Below, in pieces: positions 1 to 10,682 of a stretch of 64,000 nucleotides of DNA. Source of the stretch: Lunularia cruciata (taxonomy: Eukaryota; Streptophyta; Marchantiopsida; Lunulariales; Lunulariaceae); assembly GCA_948567375.1 (NCBI GenBank), contig OX419759.1, positions 13,794,744-13,858,743 of the forward strand, in the 5' to 3' direction. The translations under genes were made by a program, and so were the position numbers. Position 1 is the stretch's first letter, and each line of letters starts with the position of its first letter. Below the pieces are notes generated by a model, which was given only the letters and a program-made list of their open reading frames with translations, made no database searches and was not told the origin of the DNA.

Positions 1-2
1 TT

Positions 3-416
3 GAGTCTACCTTACCTATTCACTTTGATCTTCCTACCTTCCAAAGCATTCATAGGAGATTGAAGAAAGCACAAGGAAGTGATGCAGAGAAGTCAAGGAA
101 GGATCAACTCATGGAGTTGGAAGAGGCAAGAGCAGTTGCTATGGTTCGAGTGGAGCAAGCCCAAAGGAAACAAAAGGAGAGCTATGACAAGAGGCAAGGC
201 AAGAAGAAGGTGGAGCCTTTCAAAGAAGGTGATTGGGTAATGTTGTTTGATTCCATTCGATTCAAGAGAGTACAAAAGAAGTTTTTGCCTAAGTACTTTG
301 GACCTTTCATAGTAGAGAAGGTGTGGGGAAATTACACTTATGATCTCAAGGAGTTGGGAGGAAGACAGTTTGATAGGATTAACCATGATAAGTTGAAGAT
401 GTACCATAGAAGGTAG
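3..416 (+). CDS. pol: Integrase C-terminal part of gag-pol (partial, 5' end off window)
   Basis: The frame is open from base 3 to a TAG at 414-416. It encodes the last 137 residues of the Athila/Tat-like polyprotein: the end of the integrase core, a lysine/glutamate-rich helix, and a C-terminal DNA-binding-like segment that includes GDWVMLFDS and YFGPFIVEKV. It matches the intact copy at 29164-29574 almost base for base; one visible difference is GCAGAG against GCATGG at the start of the charged helix. No chromodomain follows, as expected for the Athila/Tat side of Ty3/gypsy. The TTG at 60 is not a real start. Confidence 0.9.
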   Translation, partial: ESTLPIHFDLPTFQSIHRRLKKAQGSDAEKSRKDQLMELEEARAVAMVRVEQAQRKQKESYDKRQGKKKVEPFKEGDWVMLFDSIRFKRVQKKFLPKYFGPFIVEKVWGNYTYDLKELGGRQFDRINHDKLKMYHRR

Positions 417-464
417 AGAGACCTTCACTTTGAGGACAAAGTGAAAACTTAGTCCGGGGGTAAA

Positions 465-1156
465 TGTAACACCCATTTGTGCATGTGTGTGGTATTGTGA
501 TATTTAGCTTGGTATTACAAGTACTTAAGAGATATTATTTATATAGAGATAAAGGATGGTTCTATATTAGTCATGGTTAGCTAAAGTTAGTCATAGCTAA
601 GATAGATGGGACCTTACTTTAGAGGAAGTAGAAAAGATGAGCACCACTATTTTGGATTTTAGTGTGTTGACTTGGTATTATTCCTAGGTGTTTGGCTTTG
701 GGGAAAGAGTTGAGAACTCTTGGGCCCGCAAGCCTTTTTGTTTTGGATTCTTCTTTAGTCCAAGGATAGCCCATGTGAAGGAATCCTTGCTTTAGTGGTT
801 GGGTCAAGATAAGACCACATGCTTAGGGGAATATGCCCATGTGAATGGATATTCCTTTCTACTTTTTGACTTTACTTGACTTTTAGTCTAGTAACTTGAG
901 TTACTACGGTAATTAGTAACTTTGGTACGTAACTATTTCACAAGTATATAAACAAGGAGTGAGGAGGTACTCATCATCCTTTCATTTGCAACTATCTCTC
1001 TCTCATTGAGTTCTCTAGTGAGCAATGTCTTGAGTCTTGGAGTGTTAGCCTTGGAGGAGTATGATGGAGTTGGGGTTCCTTGCCTTCTTAGTCCATGGTG
1101 CGCTACCATAATAGCCATCAGAGGTTCATCCTGAGTGAGAGACAGGCCGGCTCACA
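465..1156 (+). repeat. 3' LTR of copy E1 (P family, 692 bp)
   Basis: The LTR starts TGTAACACCC and ends GGCTCACA, and is preceded by GGGGGTAAA, the likely polypurine tract. It has a TATATAAA box near 945-952. It carries 13 bases (near 814-826) that are missing from both LTRs of the intact copy, plus a few single-base differences, so it belongs to a closely related sub-lineage. Antisense frames inside it recur in other copies only because the LTR itself is conserved. Confidence 0.9.
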
Positions 1157-1436
1157 GTACATACATGCAAAAATAGGTGTTAGAAATAAAAGAAACAAGG
1201 AATCCCAATAGGAGATTTTGAGCCATGTACTAGAAATTTAATTAGTTCTAATGGGATTGAAGGCTTAACCTATGCAAGTTTACTTCATTTACAAGGTATG
1301 ATATTTATTGTGATTGTAAGATTTTGGTGGATTTTGTAAATTCAAAGAATTATATGTTTATGCATTTAACATAGGATTTATCATTTCTATCAAGCTAGTA
1401 ATTAGAAAGTAGATTGATGATAATGAATGGAGGACT

Positions 1437-2193
1437 TTGTTGGAGAAGGATTTCATACAATATAGTACATCTCCTTGGAGAATATTGGTACTATTTGTTC
1501 CAATGAAGGATGGAGAACTTTGCTTCTATGTTGATTATCATGGTCTCAACAAAAATGAAGAGATAGATCCTTTGTCTCAAATTGATGACTTGCTTGATCA
1601 ATTGAGTGGAGCACAATAATTCTCCAAGTTGGATCTTTGAAGTGGCTATTCCCAATTCCTATTAATACAAAGGAGATGCAAAATAAATTCTTTTGCACAA
1701 GGTATGGGTATTTTAAGTAGAGAGTTCTATCTTTGGGGCTCACTAATGCTCTAATAATCTTCATAAATCAAATGCATTGTGTTGGATGGGCTATTGGATC
1801 GGTGTATGGTGGTATTATTATATTTAATATATAGCAGGACGGATGTAGAACATGAAAATGACATGCAAGAAGTCCTAAGATAACTATGTTAATGGAAGTT
1901 TTATTGCAAGAAATCAAAGTGTGCACTTTGGCAGAAGAAAGTTACCTTCTTGGGTAACAAGACCTCATTAGATGAGATCAAGATGGAAGAGGCAAAAATC
2001 AAGGCCATCATTGATTGGCCTACTCCAATGGATTGGCAACTTTAATGGATTGGCAAGTTATGATCAATGGTTCATTCACTACTATGCTCACGTGGTTGTA
2101 CCATTGACTAATCATTTGGTGAAGAACTCAAGCTTTCAATGGACCACCAAGTTCAAAGAAGCATTCCAAAAGCTAAAATGTATGGTGTCTTGA
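1437..2193 (+). pseudogene. Reverse transcriptase, decayed (F1)
   Basis: Recognisable RT pieces in order: a LEKDFIQYSTSPW-like N-terminal strand, a degraded DYHGLNK core, an IDDLLDQLSGAQ segment, and past 1972 the thumb/connection region (ITNHLVKNSSFQWTTK-like). The frame is broken at 1617-1619 and shifts several times. The segment that should hold the catalytic Asp pair (around 1800-1830) is corrupted. It cannot encode an active enzyme. Confidence 0.75.
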
Positions 2194-2640
2194 AAACTAA
2201 TTCTTTAACTATATAACTCTCAACTACCTTGTGTGGTTGATTTTGATTCTTCTAACTTTTCATTGGATCTGTGTTGCAACCAAAATTCCCAATTGGGTTA
2301 CATCCAATTGCCTTTGTGTCTCACCATCTGAACATCATAGAAAAAACTACTCAACTTGAGATCAAGAACAATTAGCAATGGTATATGCTACCAAAGTATG
2401 GAAGCATTATCTCTTGAGGGAAAAAATGATCATACAAATTGATCATAAACCCTTGTTGTAGACATCATATTTGGAATACATGAAGAGTAGACTCAAATAG
2501 GAGAAACAATTACAATTTTTTGATCTCAAAGTTGAATATAAATTTGGTAGGTTCTATATCATCCCTGATGCACTATCATGATGATATGATTTGAATTCTC
2601 TTCCTCTCATCACCAAATCAATTATGATAGTGCCAATTGA
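2194..2640 (+). pseudogene. RNase H remnant (F1)
   Basis: The nucleotides match the RNase H domain of H3 (complement of 34449-34740). A VDFD-like start, a segment equivalent to HPIAFVSHHLN, an AMVYATKVWKHYL-like helix and an IDHKPLL segment can be read across several frames. No open frame of useful length remains. Confidence 0.65.
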
Positions 2641-2779
2641 CAGTAAGGTCCAAATCAAGTTTAGGATCACTTTACAACAAGATCAAATAGTACAAGGTTG
2701 TCTTGTCACATATGACAAGGAATACAACACCTTCTTATTCAAGGAAGGCCTTCTATTCTAAGAGAACTAGATCTATGTT

Positions 2780-3716
2780 TTACCCATGGGTGATCTATGA
2801 CTTGTGCATCTTCGAGAAGCCCATGACTTACTAGTAGTTGGTCATATGGGTATGGACAAGATCTTAGGTACCCAATAACACTAATGGTGGTGGTCTACCA
2901 TGGCATGAGATGTTTGAGAGTTTGTGTGGTCTTGTAAAAGCTACCAACACAACAAGGCTAGCAACTTGAAACCAAATGGAGCCCTTCCACCACTTCTTAT
3001 CCTCTCTGCTTGATAGGAATACATGAGGTTAGATCTCATCACATCCTTGGCCAAGACAAACCAAGGTCAAATGATAATTGTGGTGTTTGAGGATAAGCTT
3101 AGTAAACAAATCCATTTGGCACCAGCCTTTGATACAATAGATGCTCTAACATTGGCCCAGATCTACTTTGATAATGTCTTCAAGCATCATGGGATGCCTT
3201 GTGTACTCAACTCTAACTATGATCCTTGTTTTACCAAAAAAAATGGCAAACACTCCTCCAAATACTTGGCACCAAGCTTACTTTGTCCATGGCCCATCAT
3301 TCTTAAATGGATGGACAAACCAAATATGAAAATTGCATCTTGGAGGATATGCTTTGTGTCATTGTCAACATTCACCAAACCAATTGGGATGAGTGTCTTG
3401 CAACTATTGAGTTTGCTTACAATAATTCCAAATATACAAGCACCAGATTCTCCCTCTTCTTGCTTAATTTTGGCCAAGACCCACTTATTCTAGATTCCTT
3501 TCTTGTTTCTCATCCGTCTCATGTCCCTCATACTTCTACTTTCTTGATCACAATATCCTACTCCTTACAACAAGCCAAATCTCATCTCCTTGTTGCTCAA
3601 AATCATCAAAAACAATATGCAAACCAACATCATTATGATCTCACTTTTCAACTTGGTAATAAGGTCATGTTTTATTCTAGTAACCTACCCTTCCTATTTG
3701 ATACCTAAGTCCAAAA
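2780..3716 (+). pseudogene. Integrase, decayed (F1)
   Basis: The zinc-binding end (near 2820-2950) survives as H and C codons split by stops. The core is readable in two overlapping frames: 3023-3493 holds the first core strand with VVFEDKLSKQIHLAP, and 3307-3708 holds the glutamate-bearing helix and the NNSKYTSTRFSLFLLNFGQD segment. A frameshift near 3300 separates them. The second catalytic position reads NSNYDP where the relatives in this window have SDCDP. Confidence 0.75.
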
Positions 3717-4125
3717 ACTTGCTCTTAATTGGATAGGTCCATTTGATGTCACTCAAATCATTCTCCTATTGCTTATCAACATGCCTTACTTTCTCATATA
3801 CAAATTCACCATGTCTTTCACATTTCCAAGTTGAAATCCATTTTTTCTAATCCATCTTCCTTTTCCTTTTGTATCCAATCCCCTCCTACGCATGTGCCTA
3901 TCAACAATCATGAGGAGTATGAAGTTGATCATATCCTTGCATGTCACCACATTGAACATGGCTACTAACAACATATTCAGTACAAGGTCCTTTGGAAAGT
4001 GTATCCTCTTCATGATACCACTTGGGAACCTCTTTCTCATCTCCAAAATGCACAAATGGCTATCTAATAGATTGAAGCTTCCATGGTAACAAGGACATCA
4101 CCAACTAGCTGTGGAAAAATATATA
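3717..4125 (+). pseudogene. Integrase C-terminus and chromodomain remnant (F1)
   Basis: This is the continuation of the F1 integrase. Bases 3717-3850 match the linker that reads as a FHISKL-like motif in H3. Bases 3900-4060 match the H3 chromodomain (a YKVLWK…YPLHDTTWEPLSHL-like signature, broken by one base). The domain normally reads histone marks to guide integration. It is non-functional here. Confidence 0.6.
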
Positions 4126-4180
4126 AAAATATGGAGTTTATAGATAAGTTAGTCAAGACTAAGCAAGTAGTAAGTAATAT

Positions 4181-5396
4181 CTCATTGTGATAATATGATT
4201 TTTGCAAAAATTTTTAGTTTTGAGAATTACATTGATATGCAATTAGAAAGATAATTTTGTATTCTTATCAAGTCTATATTAGGTAGAAAATTGATAATAG
4301 TAGATGGTAGAAAGGGTTCTCCATTCCATAACTCATATTTGGTTACATTTAAGATAAGAAGTGAATATTTATATTGTATGAGATTTGTAGTAGCTCTCTT
4401 ATTCTACAATATCATTCAACTTAATTGGGCCTGAATGATAAATTCAAGTACCACTCCAAGGTAAAGATTATAGATTAGATTTTTTGGCACCTTTGAAGAA
4501 GACATGTAAGAGTAGTCATTCCCAAGATGCAAAGTTTGTCAATTTAGTGGTTATAGAACAAGCTTTGGAAGAGGATACTTTTATAATATGCATCAAGCTC
4601 ATTGTGGAAGAAGAATTTGTGAAAAATAAGAAGCCACAAAAAGTAGTAGTTGATTACATAATTTGAGAGTTTATAGATATATTCCAAATTTATCTTCTAA
4701 AAGGATTACTCTATGATCAAGGTATGTCCATCAAGATCAAACTATTGCTAAGTAGTACTCTAGCAAGTAGACCAATCTTTTTGCTCTCACCCAAAAATTA
4801 AGAAGAACTTAGAATAAAACTAATCAAGTTGTTGGAGAATGATTTTATATGATATAATACATTCCTTTAGAGAGCATTGACACTCCTTGTACAAAAGAAG
4901 GATGGAAGGATTTGATTTTCTATTGACTATTATGGTTTTAAGAGATAAACCATGAATGATACATATCATTCGTCTCAAATTAATGAAATTTTAGATCAAT
5001 TAAACGCCATACTAATTCTAAACACACTATTTTTTCAAAGTAAGATCTTTGAAGCAACTATTGATAAATTTCAAAGGATGGAAAATATATGCAAAAGATT
5101 ACTTTTTGTAAAAGGTATGGGTATATTAAATGGAGAATTTCACCTTTTAGGTCACTAATGCTTCGGTATTTTTCATGGATTGAATGCATTGAGAGTTAGA
5201 GGCGCTATTGGATCAATATGTGATGGTGTTCTTGGATGAGATTTTAAATAAGTAGGAATTAAAATACAAGAACCATATACAAGAAGTATTGAGATGATTA
5301 TGATAATGGAAATGCTACTACAAGAAGTCCAAGTGTGTCTTGTGGTAGAAGAAAATTATCTTCTTGGGCCATAAACTTTTAACAAAGTGGATCAAG
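4181..5396 (+). pseudogene. Decayed chromovirus fragment F2: protease and RT, truncated
   Basis: This is a second H3-family copy starting in the protease region (about 4195-4450, similar to the complement of 36142-36420). It runs through the linker (4484-4666, APLKKTCKSSHSQDAKF-like) into RT (4800-5395). It stops inside RT at a GATCAAGAT that other copies continue past, exactly where the LTR of F3 begins. That fits insertion of F3 into F2. All frames are broken. Confidence 0.65.
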
Positions 5397-5815
5397 ATTT
5401 TAATAATATGGAGTTAGCATACAAGTTAGGAGTAGAAAAATAAGTTAAATATAACTAAAAGGATGTAGAACTAGTATGCATCTTAGAACTATAAGAATAT
5501 TTTAGAAACATCCAGGAAGTTTCTTAGTAGAATGTTCTAAAAGCACCTATGAAGCTTCTTGGTGGAAAGCTCTTAAAAACTTCCCAAGGATTAAGTAACT
5601 TGTACACCAAGGTAATGGTAGCTTAGCTTGTATACAGAGTAAACAACTAGCTTAGCTTGCACTCTAAGTAGATGGATTTTTACAGGAGATTTCCTTGGAA
5701 ACTTATATTTCTTTCATATAAATACCAAAGCCCAAATTATACATTTGGAATTTCCCTCATTTGCAAGTTCTAAGGTGACCTTTCATTCTCCTATTTTTCT
5801 GTTTGGTTTTTTATA
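5397..5815 (+). repeat. 5' LTR of F3 (H3 family, degenerate)
   Basis: It aligns with the complement of the H3 LTRs: an AATATGGAGTT start, repeated GAAnnTTC motifs (5516-5523, 5530-5537, 5551-5558), AGCTTAGCTTGCA segments, a TATAAATA box at 5717-5724, and a 3' end TTTTTTATA. A TTGCTAGCAAAATAGG stretch follows at 5816 where the H3 relatives have the primer site, so the end is placed near 5815. Boundaries are approximate. Confidence 0.7.
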
Positions 5816-5893
5816 TTGCTAGCAAAATAGGAATTAGATGGATGGGATCTATTGACCACCAGATCTATCTCTCATAAAACCATTTTTATTTCC

Positions 5894-6060
5894 ATGCTTG
5901 TGTACTACCAAAGCATAATTTCATCCAATTTCTCATTATACACTTTAGTCAAAATCTTTTAAACAAGATCACCTTGTCCAATGAACCATTGATCCTTTTT
6001 GTAGTAACTTACAAAGAATGATGGATGTGTTCATTTACATGTTAATTAAGATAGTAACCA
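5894..6060 (+). pseudogene. Remnant of the small leader ORF (F3)
   Basis: The nucleotides match the H3 leader ORF (complement of 37461-37643), including the stretch equivalent to its LILPVVAY segment (near 5985-6010). Stops and one frameshift break it. It holds the same place, shortly after the primer site and before gag, so it is a fourth occurrence of this small frame in the window. Confidence 0.6.
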
Positions 6061-6129
6061 AGAGTGGTTTAGTAGAATAGTAATCATGGTGATGATGCCC
6101 AAACTTTTAATTGCTATGTAGTGAGAAAT

Positions 6130-6830
6130 TGAGCATCTTACTAGATTATTGGACAAGAAAGATCATGATGCTCAACAACAAGAGCAATAGGAGAGAGTAG
6201 TATTTTGGGAAAGAGAAGATCAAATTTTCTTTTTGAAACCAAAGATATTTGGAGGCAAGAATCTACCAAGTATAATTAAGAATTTTATGTTTGATTGTAA
6301 ATGTCAATTTGAACACACAAGTCCTCATGATCAAAAATAACTCTTTGTGGTTTTTAGTCAATTAGATTGAGTGGAAAAACTATAGTAGAGTTCCAAGCAG
6401 AGTAGACTTACTGGCAATTTATTGCAATTTATTGGCATGGGAAGACTTCAACAGTTTTTTGAGATGCTTGAAATTGCTTACCAAATTGAAAATAACCACA
6501 TGAAAACCCAAAAATTTAGGAGTAGCCATGCAGATGGCTGATGGCTGAGCACTTTGACTCCATGGTTGCCATAACTTGATCTTGACCTAGACCTCCATAG
6601 AACCTACAAACACATGATATAAGGGGAAATGAGCCAAAACCAATGGAGGTTTATGTCATCCAATGGAGATCACTTGGCATTGCAAATAAAAAATGATGGA
6701 GATAAATTGGCAATTTTGGGACTTTTTACTAAATTGGACATTCCATTGCCAAATTTTCAACTAGGAATAGATGACCTTGATCCATTGACAAGTATAGTTC
6801 TTAGAGTGTGAGTATCATTTAAATGAAGAG
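6130..6830 (+). pseudogene. gag remnant (F3)
   Basis: Bases 6200-6560 match the retrotransposon gag domain of H3 (complement of about 36900-37310), with a stretch corresponding to FDCECYFEAINL and one corresponding to QLDGVAKLWWQ. Reading frames are destroyed. The 60-codon open frame at 6629-6811 does not look like gag and I cannot assign it. Confidence 0.55.
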
Positions 6831-7440
6831 TCCCAATAAGAGATTCAAACCATTTACTAAGAACTGGATTTTTTCTAACTGGATTGAAGGCTCAATTTAT
6901 GCAACTTTCATCTACATGCAAGGTTTGATATTTTAGTGTAGTTGTAGGCTTTTAGTTAAATCTAGAAAATTTTAAGAATTGCATATCTATATAATTAGAA
7001 AAATAATTATATATTCCTATCAAAACAAAATAAGGCAACAAATTCATGATGGTGGTAAAAAGAGTTTACAATCTGTACCTCACATCTTGTTGCATTCAAG
7101 ATTGGAAAATAGTGTGAGATTTGTAAATAGTTCCCTTGTAATTTGATATCATTTTGGGTCTTCTTTGGCTTGAATTTCATAAGATTCAATTTGATTGGAC
7201 CTGATGATAAATTCAAGTACAACACAAAGATAAAGATTATTGATTAGTTGTCTGGCACCTTTGAGGAAAACACTTAAGAGTAGACAATCCCAAGATAGAA
7301 ATATTTTCAATGTAGCAACTACAGAACAAGCATTAGAAGAAGATATTTCTATTTTTGTTATGTGTATTAAGCCTATTGCGGAAGGGAAATCCAATGAGGA
7401 TATGAAGCCTCAAAAAAGAGTGGCTGATCAAATAGTTTAG
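6831..7440 (+). pseudogene. Protease and linker remnant (F3)
   Basis: The AATAAGAGATTCAAACC region at 6835 lines up with the H3 gag/protease boundary. A stretch equivalent to the aspartic protease (around 6950-7150) follows, then the linker that stays open at 7240-7440 (PLRKTLKSRQSQD…). The active-site codons are no longer readable. Confidence 0.55.
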
Positions 7441-8380
7441 GAATTTGTAGATATGTATTCAAATGATCTTTTGAAAGGGTTATCCTTTGATCAAGATATG
7501 CCTTTCAAGATCAATTATTCCAAGTAGTACTCCAATAAGTAGACCAATCTCTTGGTTCTCACCATATGAGTTAAAAGAACATTGAATAACATTGATCAAG
7601 TTGTGGAGAAAGATTTCATAAAATATAGCACATTTTCTTGGGGAGCACTAATAATACTTGTACCAAAGAAGGATAAAGAGTTCCAGTTATATATTAATTA
7701 CCATAGATTTATAAAAAATTGTGAAAATGCATATCCCTTATCTCAAATTGATGACTTGTTGAACAAATTGAGTGAAGCACCATACTTCTCAAAGTTGGAT
7801 CCTTAGAGTGACAATTAGAAGATTCCAACTGATGTGGATGATGTGCAAAAGACTACCTTTCATATAAGGTATTGGCATTTTGATTGGAGAGCTTACCCGT
7901 AGGCTTTCTAATGCTCAAGCCATTTTTGTGGATGAAATGCATTGGGTGTTAAGAGGGACTATTATACCAATTTATGATAGCGTTCTTGGATGACATTTTA
8001 ATTTGTACTAAGACATAGAGGTTAAACACAAGAGCCATATAAAAAAAGTCCTAAAATGACTACAACAATGGAAATTCTACTACAAGACCTCTAAGTTTAC
8101 CTTTTGGCAAAAAGAAGTTACCATCTTGGGGCACAAGGTCTAAATGGAAGAATCAAGATGGAATAGGAGAAAATCAAGTATATTACCAATTGGTCTACTC
8201 CTAAAGATATTATAGAACTTAGGGATTTAGTGGATTGGCAAGTCTTTTTTTTACAATTCATCCATTACTATGCTCATGTGATTGCATTGTTTATTGATCT
8301 CTTGGGAAAGACAACAAGCTTTGTGTGGAATACCAAGCAAGAAGAAACATTGAAGAAACTTACAAATATGGTGTGTTCAT
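7441..8380 (+). pseudogene. Reverse transcriptase remnant (F3)
   Basis: The open part at 7582-7806 reads VEKDFIKYSTFSWGALIILVPKKDKEF and then an IDDLLNKLSEAPYFSKLDP segment, the N-terminal palm of a Ty3/gypsy RT. The rest is recognisable only at base level: a stretch near 7980 corresponds to the catalytic FLDDIL motif, and the thumb/connection reaches 8380. A stop at 7804-7806 and many later stops inactivate it. Confidence 0.65.
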
Positions 8381-8990
8381 GTCCCATCCTCCAACCATGT
8401 TATCTTTAGCTACTTTATGTAGTTGATTTTGATGTATCTAGCTTTGCAATTGGAGCTATGTTGCAACAAGAATTCCCATATGGATTGCATCATATAGCAT
8501 TTGTATCTTGAGGACTAAATGCAATAAAAAGGAATAATTATGCTCAAGATCAAGAACAATTTGTAGTAGTGTATGCAAGAAAGTGTAGAGGTATTATCTC
8601 TTAGAGAAATAAGTGATAATGTAAATTGACTACAAATCCTTGTTGTAGGCCTTACATTTAAAGCACATTAAAGTTGACATCATTGGTAGGAGGAGAAATT
8701 GCAATTGATTTGACATCAAGTTTGAGTAAAAACCAAGAAATTTCCATATCATTATTGATGCCCTATCACAACTACCTAATTTTAATATTCTTTTTGAATA
8801 TCTCATAACAATAGCATCACCACAATTTTCATCAATACAAAGGTCCAAATTGAGTTCAAGATTTCTTTACAACAAGATCCCTTCTTTCAATTAGTGAAAA
8901 GGTAAATTGCAAGCATTGGATATGACAAGCACATGACAAGGAGTAAAACAAGTATTCATTCAAGCATGGCCTTCTATTTTGTGAGAATCT
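8381..8990 (+). pseudogene. RNase H remnant (F3)
   Basis: The base-level match to the H3 RNase H includes a VDFDVSSFAIGAMLQQ-like start at about 8415 and a segment near 8600-8660 equivalent to IDYKSLL. Stops interrupt every frame. Confidence 0.55.
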
Positions 8991-9700
8991 GATCTATGTT
9001 CCAACTATGGATGATCAACAACTTGTGCAACTTCAAGAGACACATGATCTACCAATTGTTGGTCATAAGACCTTAAGAAACCTAAAACAGCAATGGTGGT
9101 GGCCAAACATACCACAAGAGGTTTGAGAGTTTTTCCAATCTTATGAGAACTTCCCATGCAACAAGGCCAACAAAGAAACCACCAGTTCAATCTTCTCAAT
9201 GGAAACATGTAAGTCTAGACCTCATTGCATCCTTGCCAAAGGCAAATCAATGCCATATAATAATTGTGGTATTTGTTGATAAGCTTAGCAAGAAAATTCA
9301 CATGGCATCTATCATGGATACCATAGATGCTTCAACATTGGCCCAAATCTACTCCAATGTGGTCTTCAAACACAAGAAGTTATCAAGCATTCTAATCTCT
9401 AATTGTGATCATTGATTTATTAGTAAAATTTTGACAATGCAATCCAAACTCTTGGCACCAAGGTTGCCTTGTATATAGCCTATTGTCCTCACACTGATGC
9501 GCAAATAGAATGAGCAAATTGTACTTTGGAATATATACATGTGTTTTTGTCTATGTTTACTACATAAATTAGGATACTTATCTTGAAATCATTGTGTTTA
9601 ACTACAATAATTGTAAGTATGTAAGTTTAGGCTTCTCTATATTCTTCCTTAATTATGGTTAGGATCCACTTATCCACTGCCATCTTGTATCCCTTATGAT
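8991..9700 (+). pseudogene. Integrase remnant (F3)
   Basis: The zinc-binding end is near 9010-9170. The open part at 9143-9415 gives the linker and the first core strands, including SLDLIASLPKANQ and VVFVDKLSKKIHMAS, and ends ILISNCDH where a catalytic Asp would follow in an intact integrase. Beyond 9420 the core and the glutamate helix are traceable only as nucleotides. Confidence 0.65.
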
Positions 9701-10243
9701 TTTACCTTCATATCCATATTATTTGGTCCTTATACCAAGCCAAGTATCATCATCTTATTGCTCAAAATAAGCAAAAGCAATATGTTGACACCATCATCAT
9801 GATCTCACTTTTCAAATGGGTGATAAGTTTCTTGTTTCCTCTAGTAATTTCTCTCTTCCTCTCCTTCTTGACACCCAAGTTTGTAAACTTGCTCCCAATT
9901 AGGTAGGTCCATTTGATATTACTCATATCATTTCTTGTGTTGCCTATAAACTTGCATTAACTAGTCAAATGAGGATCAATCTTATTTTCTAGGTTTTGAA
10001 GTTAAAACCCTTTGTATTTTTTAATCTATTTTCCTTTCCTACTTGTATTCAAACTCTTCTTCCTCCAATCCTTGTTAGTAACCATGAAGAATACAAAGTA
10101 GATCATATTGCTAAAGATATGTCAACATGACTACCACCACAAATCCATTATAAAGTCCTTTAGAAAGGATATTTCCTTTGAGATGCCACATGGTACTCTC
10201 TTTCTTATCCCTAGAATGCTTAAATATCATAAGTTGTAGGATG
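9701..10243 (+). pseudogene. Integrase C-terminus and chromodomain remnant (F3), cut by H3
   Basis: This matches the H3 C-terminal region (QMGDKFLVSSSNF-like at about 9815, then a linker, then a chromodomain-like stretch at 10090-10230). The H3 element is inserted at its 3' end. No intact frame remains. Confidence 0.55.
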
Positions 10244-10248
10244 CTATA
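10244..10248. repeat. Target-site duplication of H3, left copy (CTATA)
   Basis: CTATA directly precedes the LTR at 10249 and recurs at 38063-38067 directly after the other LTR. This shows the two LTRs, now 27 kb apart, belong to one insertion. Confidence 0.85.
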
Positions 10249-10670
10249 TGTAAAAGACCGTGACCGAGGAGAGAAATAAGAGAATGGAAGTTCACATTGG
10301 AACACTTGAATAAGGGAAAACTCTGAATGCCTAGCATGAGCTTTGGCTTGGTATTTATAAGTAGCATACAAGGCCCTTGAGAAGCTTCTCAACAAGCTTC
10401 TTTGAGCCACTTTCTTAGAGTACAAGTCAAGTTAACTAGGAAGTTTCTCAAGAAACTTCCTTCTAAAAGCCACCTACTTGGCATGCAAGCTAAACTAGTT
10501 AGAAGCTTCTAGAAGCTTCCTTCTAGAGGCTACTTACTTGAGGTGCAAGCTAAGCTAACCATGAAGCTTCCCAAGAAGCTTCCTAGATACCTCTAGAATA
10601 TTCTAGGCTAATTTTCATTTTCTACTTCATTAGCCCTACTAACTTTGTTGCTAAACTCCATATTAATACA
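10249..10670 (-). repeat. 3' LTR of H3 (422 bp)
   Basis: As printed it begins TGTAAAAG and ends AATACA. On the element's strand it begins TGTATTAATA. It is about 58 bp longer than its partner at 37699-38062 because it has one more copy of an internal repeat with GAAnnTTC motifs (around 10381-10460). It carries the TATA box (10352-10359, complement) and the heat shock element array. Confidence 0.88.
10352..10603 (-). promoter_or_regulatory. Heat-shock-element array and TATA box in H3 3' LTR
   Basis: The complement of 10352-10359 reads TATAAATA. Upstream on the minus strand are GAAnnTTC palindromes at 10381-10388, 10440-10447, 10452-10459, 10502-10509, 10512-10519, 10563-10570, 10575-10582 and 10596-10603. 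The pair at 10502-10519 (GAAGCTTCTAGAAGCTTC) is a perfect four-subunit heat shock element with 2-base spacing. The motifs are palindromic, so strand does not matter for binding. Confidence 0.7.
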
Positions 10671-10682
10671 TATTCTCCCACC
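10671..10682 (-). other. Polypurine tract of H3
   Basis: The complement reads GGTGGGAGAATA, directly against the LTR boundary. This is the expected priming site for plus-strand DNA synthesis. Confidence 0.7.

Larger units (their letters stand above)
1..1156 (+). mobile_element. 3' end of an Athila/Tat-like Ty3/gypsy element (copy E1)
   Basis: This is the tail of a P-family element cut by the window edge: the end of the integrase frame, a short 3' untranslated stretch, a G-rich tract and a full LTR. The coding part is almost identical to 29158-29574 of the intact copy, so this is also a young insertion. Its 5' part lies outside the window, so its target duplication cannot be tested. The four bases after the LTR are GTAC. 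What follows is a decayed chromovirus protease region, into which this copy probably inserted. Confidence 0.9.
1157..4180 (+). mobile_element. Decayed chromovirus fragment F1 (protease to chromodomain, start of 3' LTR)
   Basis: This is the same family as H3, in plus orientation. The first 200 bases match the H3 gag/protease junction (compare the complement of 36400-36530). A deletion near 1380-1430 joins protease directly to reverse transcriptase. RT, RNase H, integrase and chromodomain follow in normal order with many stops and frameshifts. At about 4126 the first ~55 bases of the family's LTR are recognisable (an AATATGGAGTT motif), and then the homology breaks off. Confidence 0.8.
5397..10248 (+). 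mobile_element. Decayed chromovirus F3, host of the H3 insertion
   Basis: This is an old plus-strand chromovirus of the H3 family. In order it has a 5' LTR, a degenerate initiator-Met primer site, a remnant of the small leader frame, gag, protease, RT, RNase H, integrase, and a chromodomain interrupted at 10248 by H3. The CTATA at 10244-10248 is the left copy of the H3 target duplication. The continuation after 38062 does not read clearly as the missing chromodomain or 3' LTR, so F3 was probably already damaged. Confidence 0.75.
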
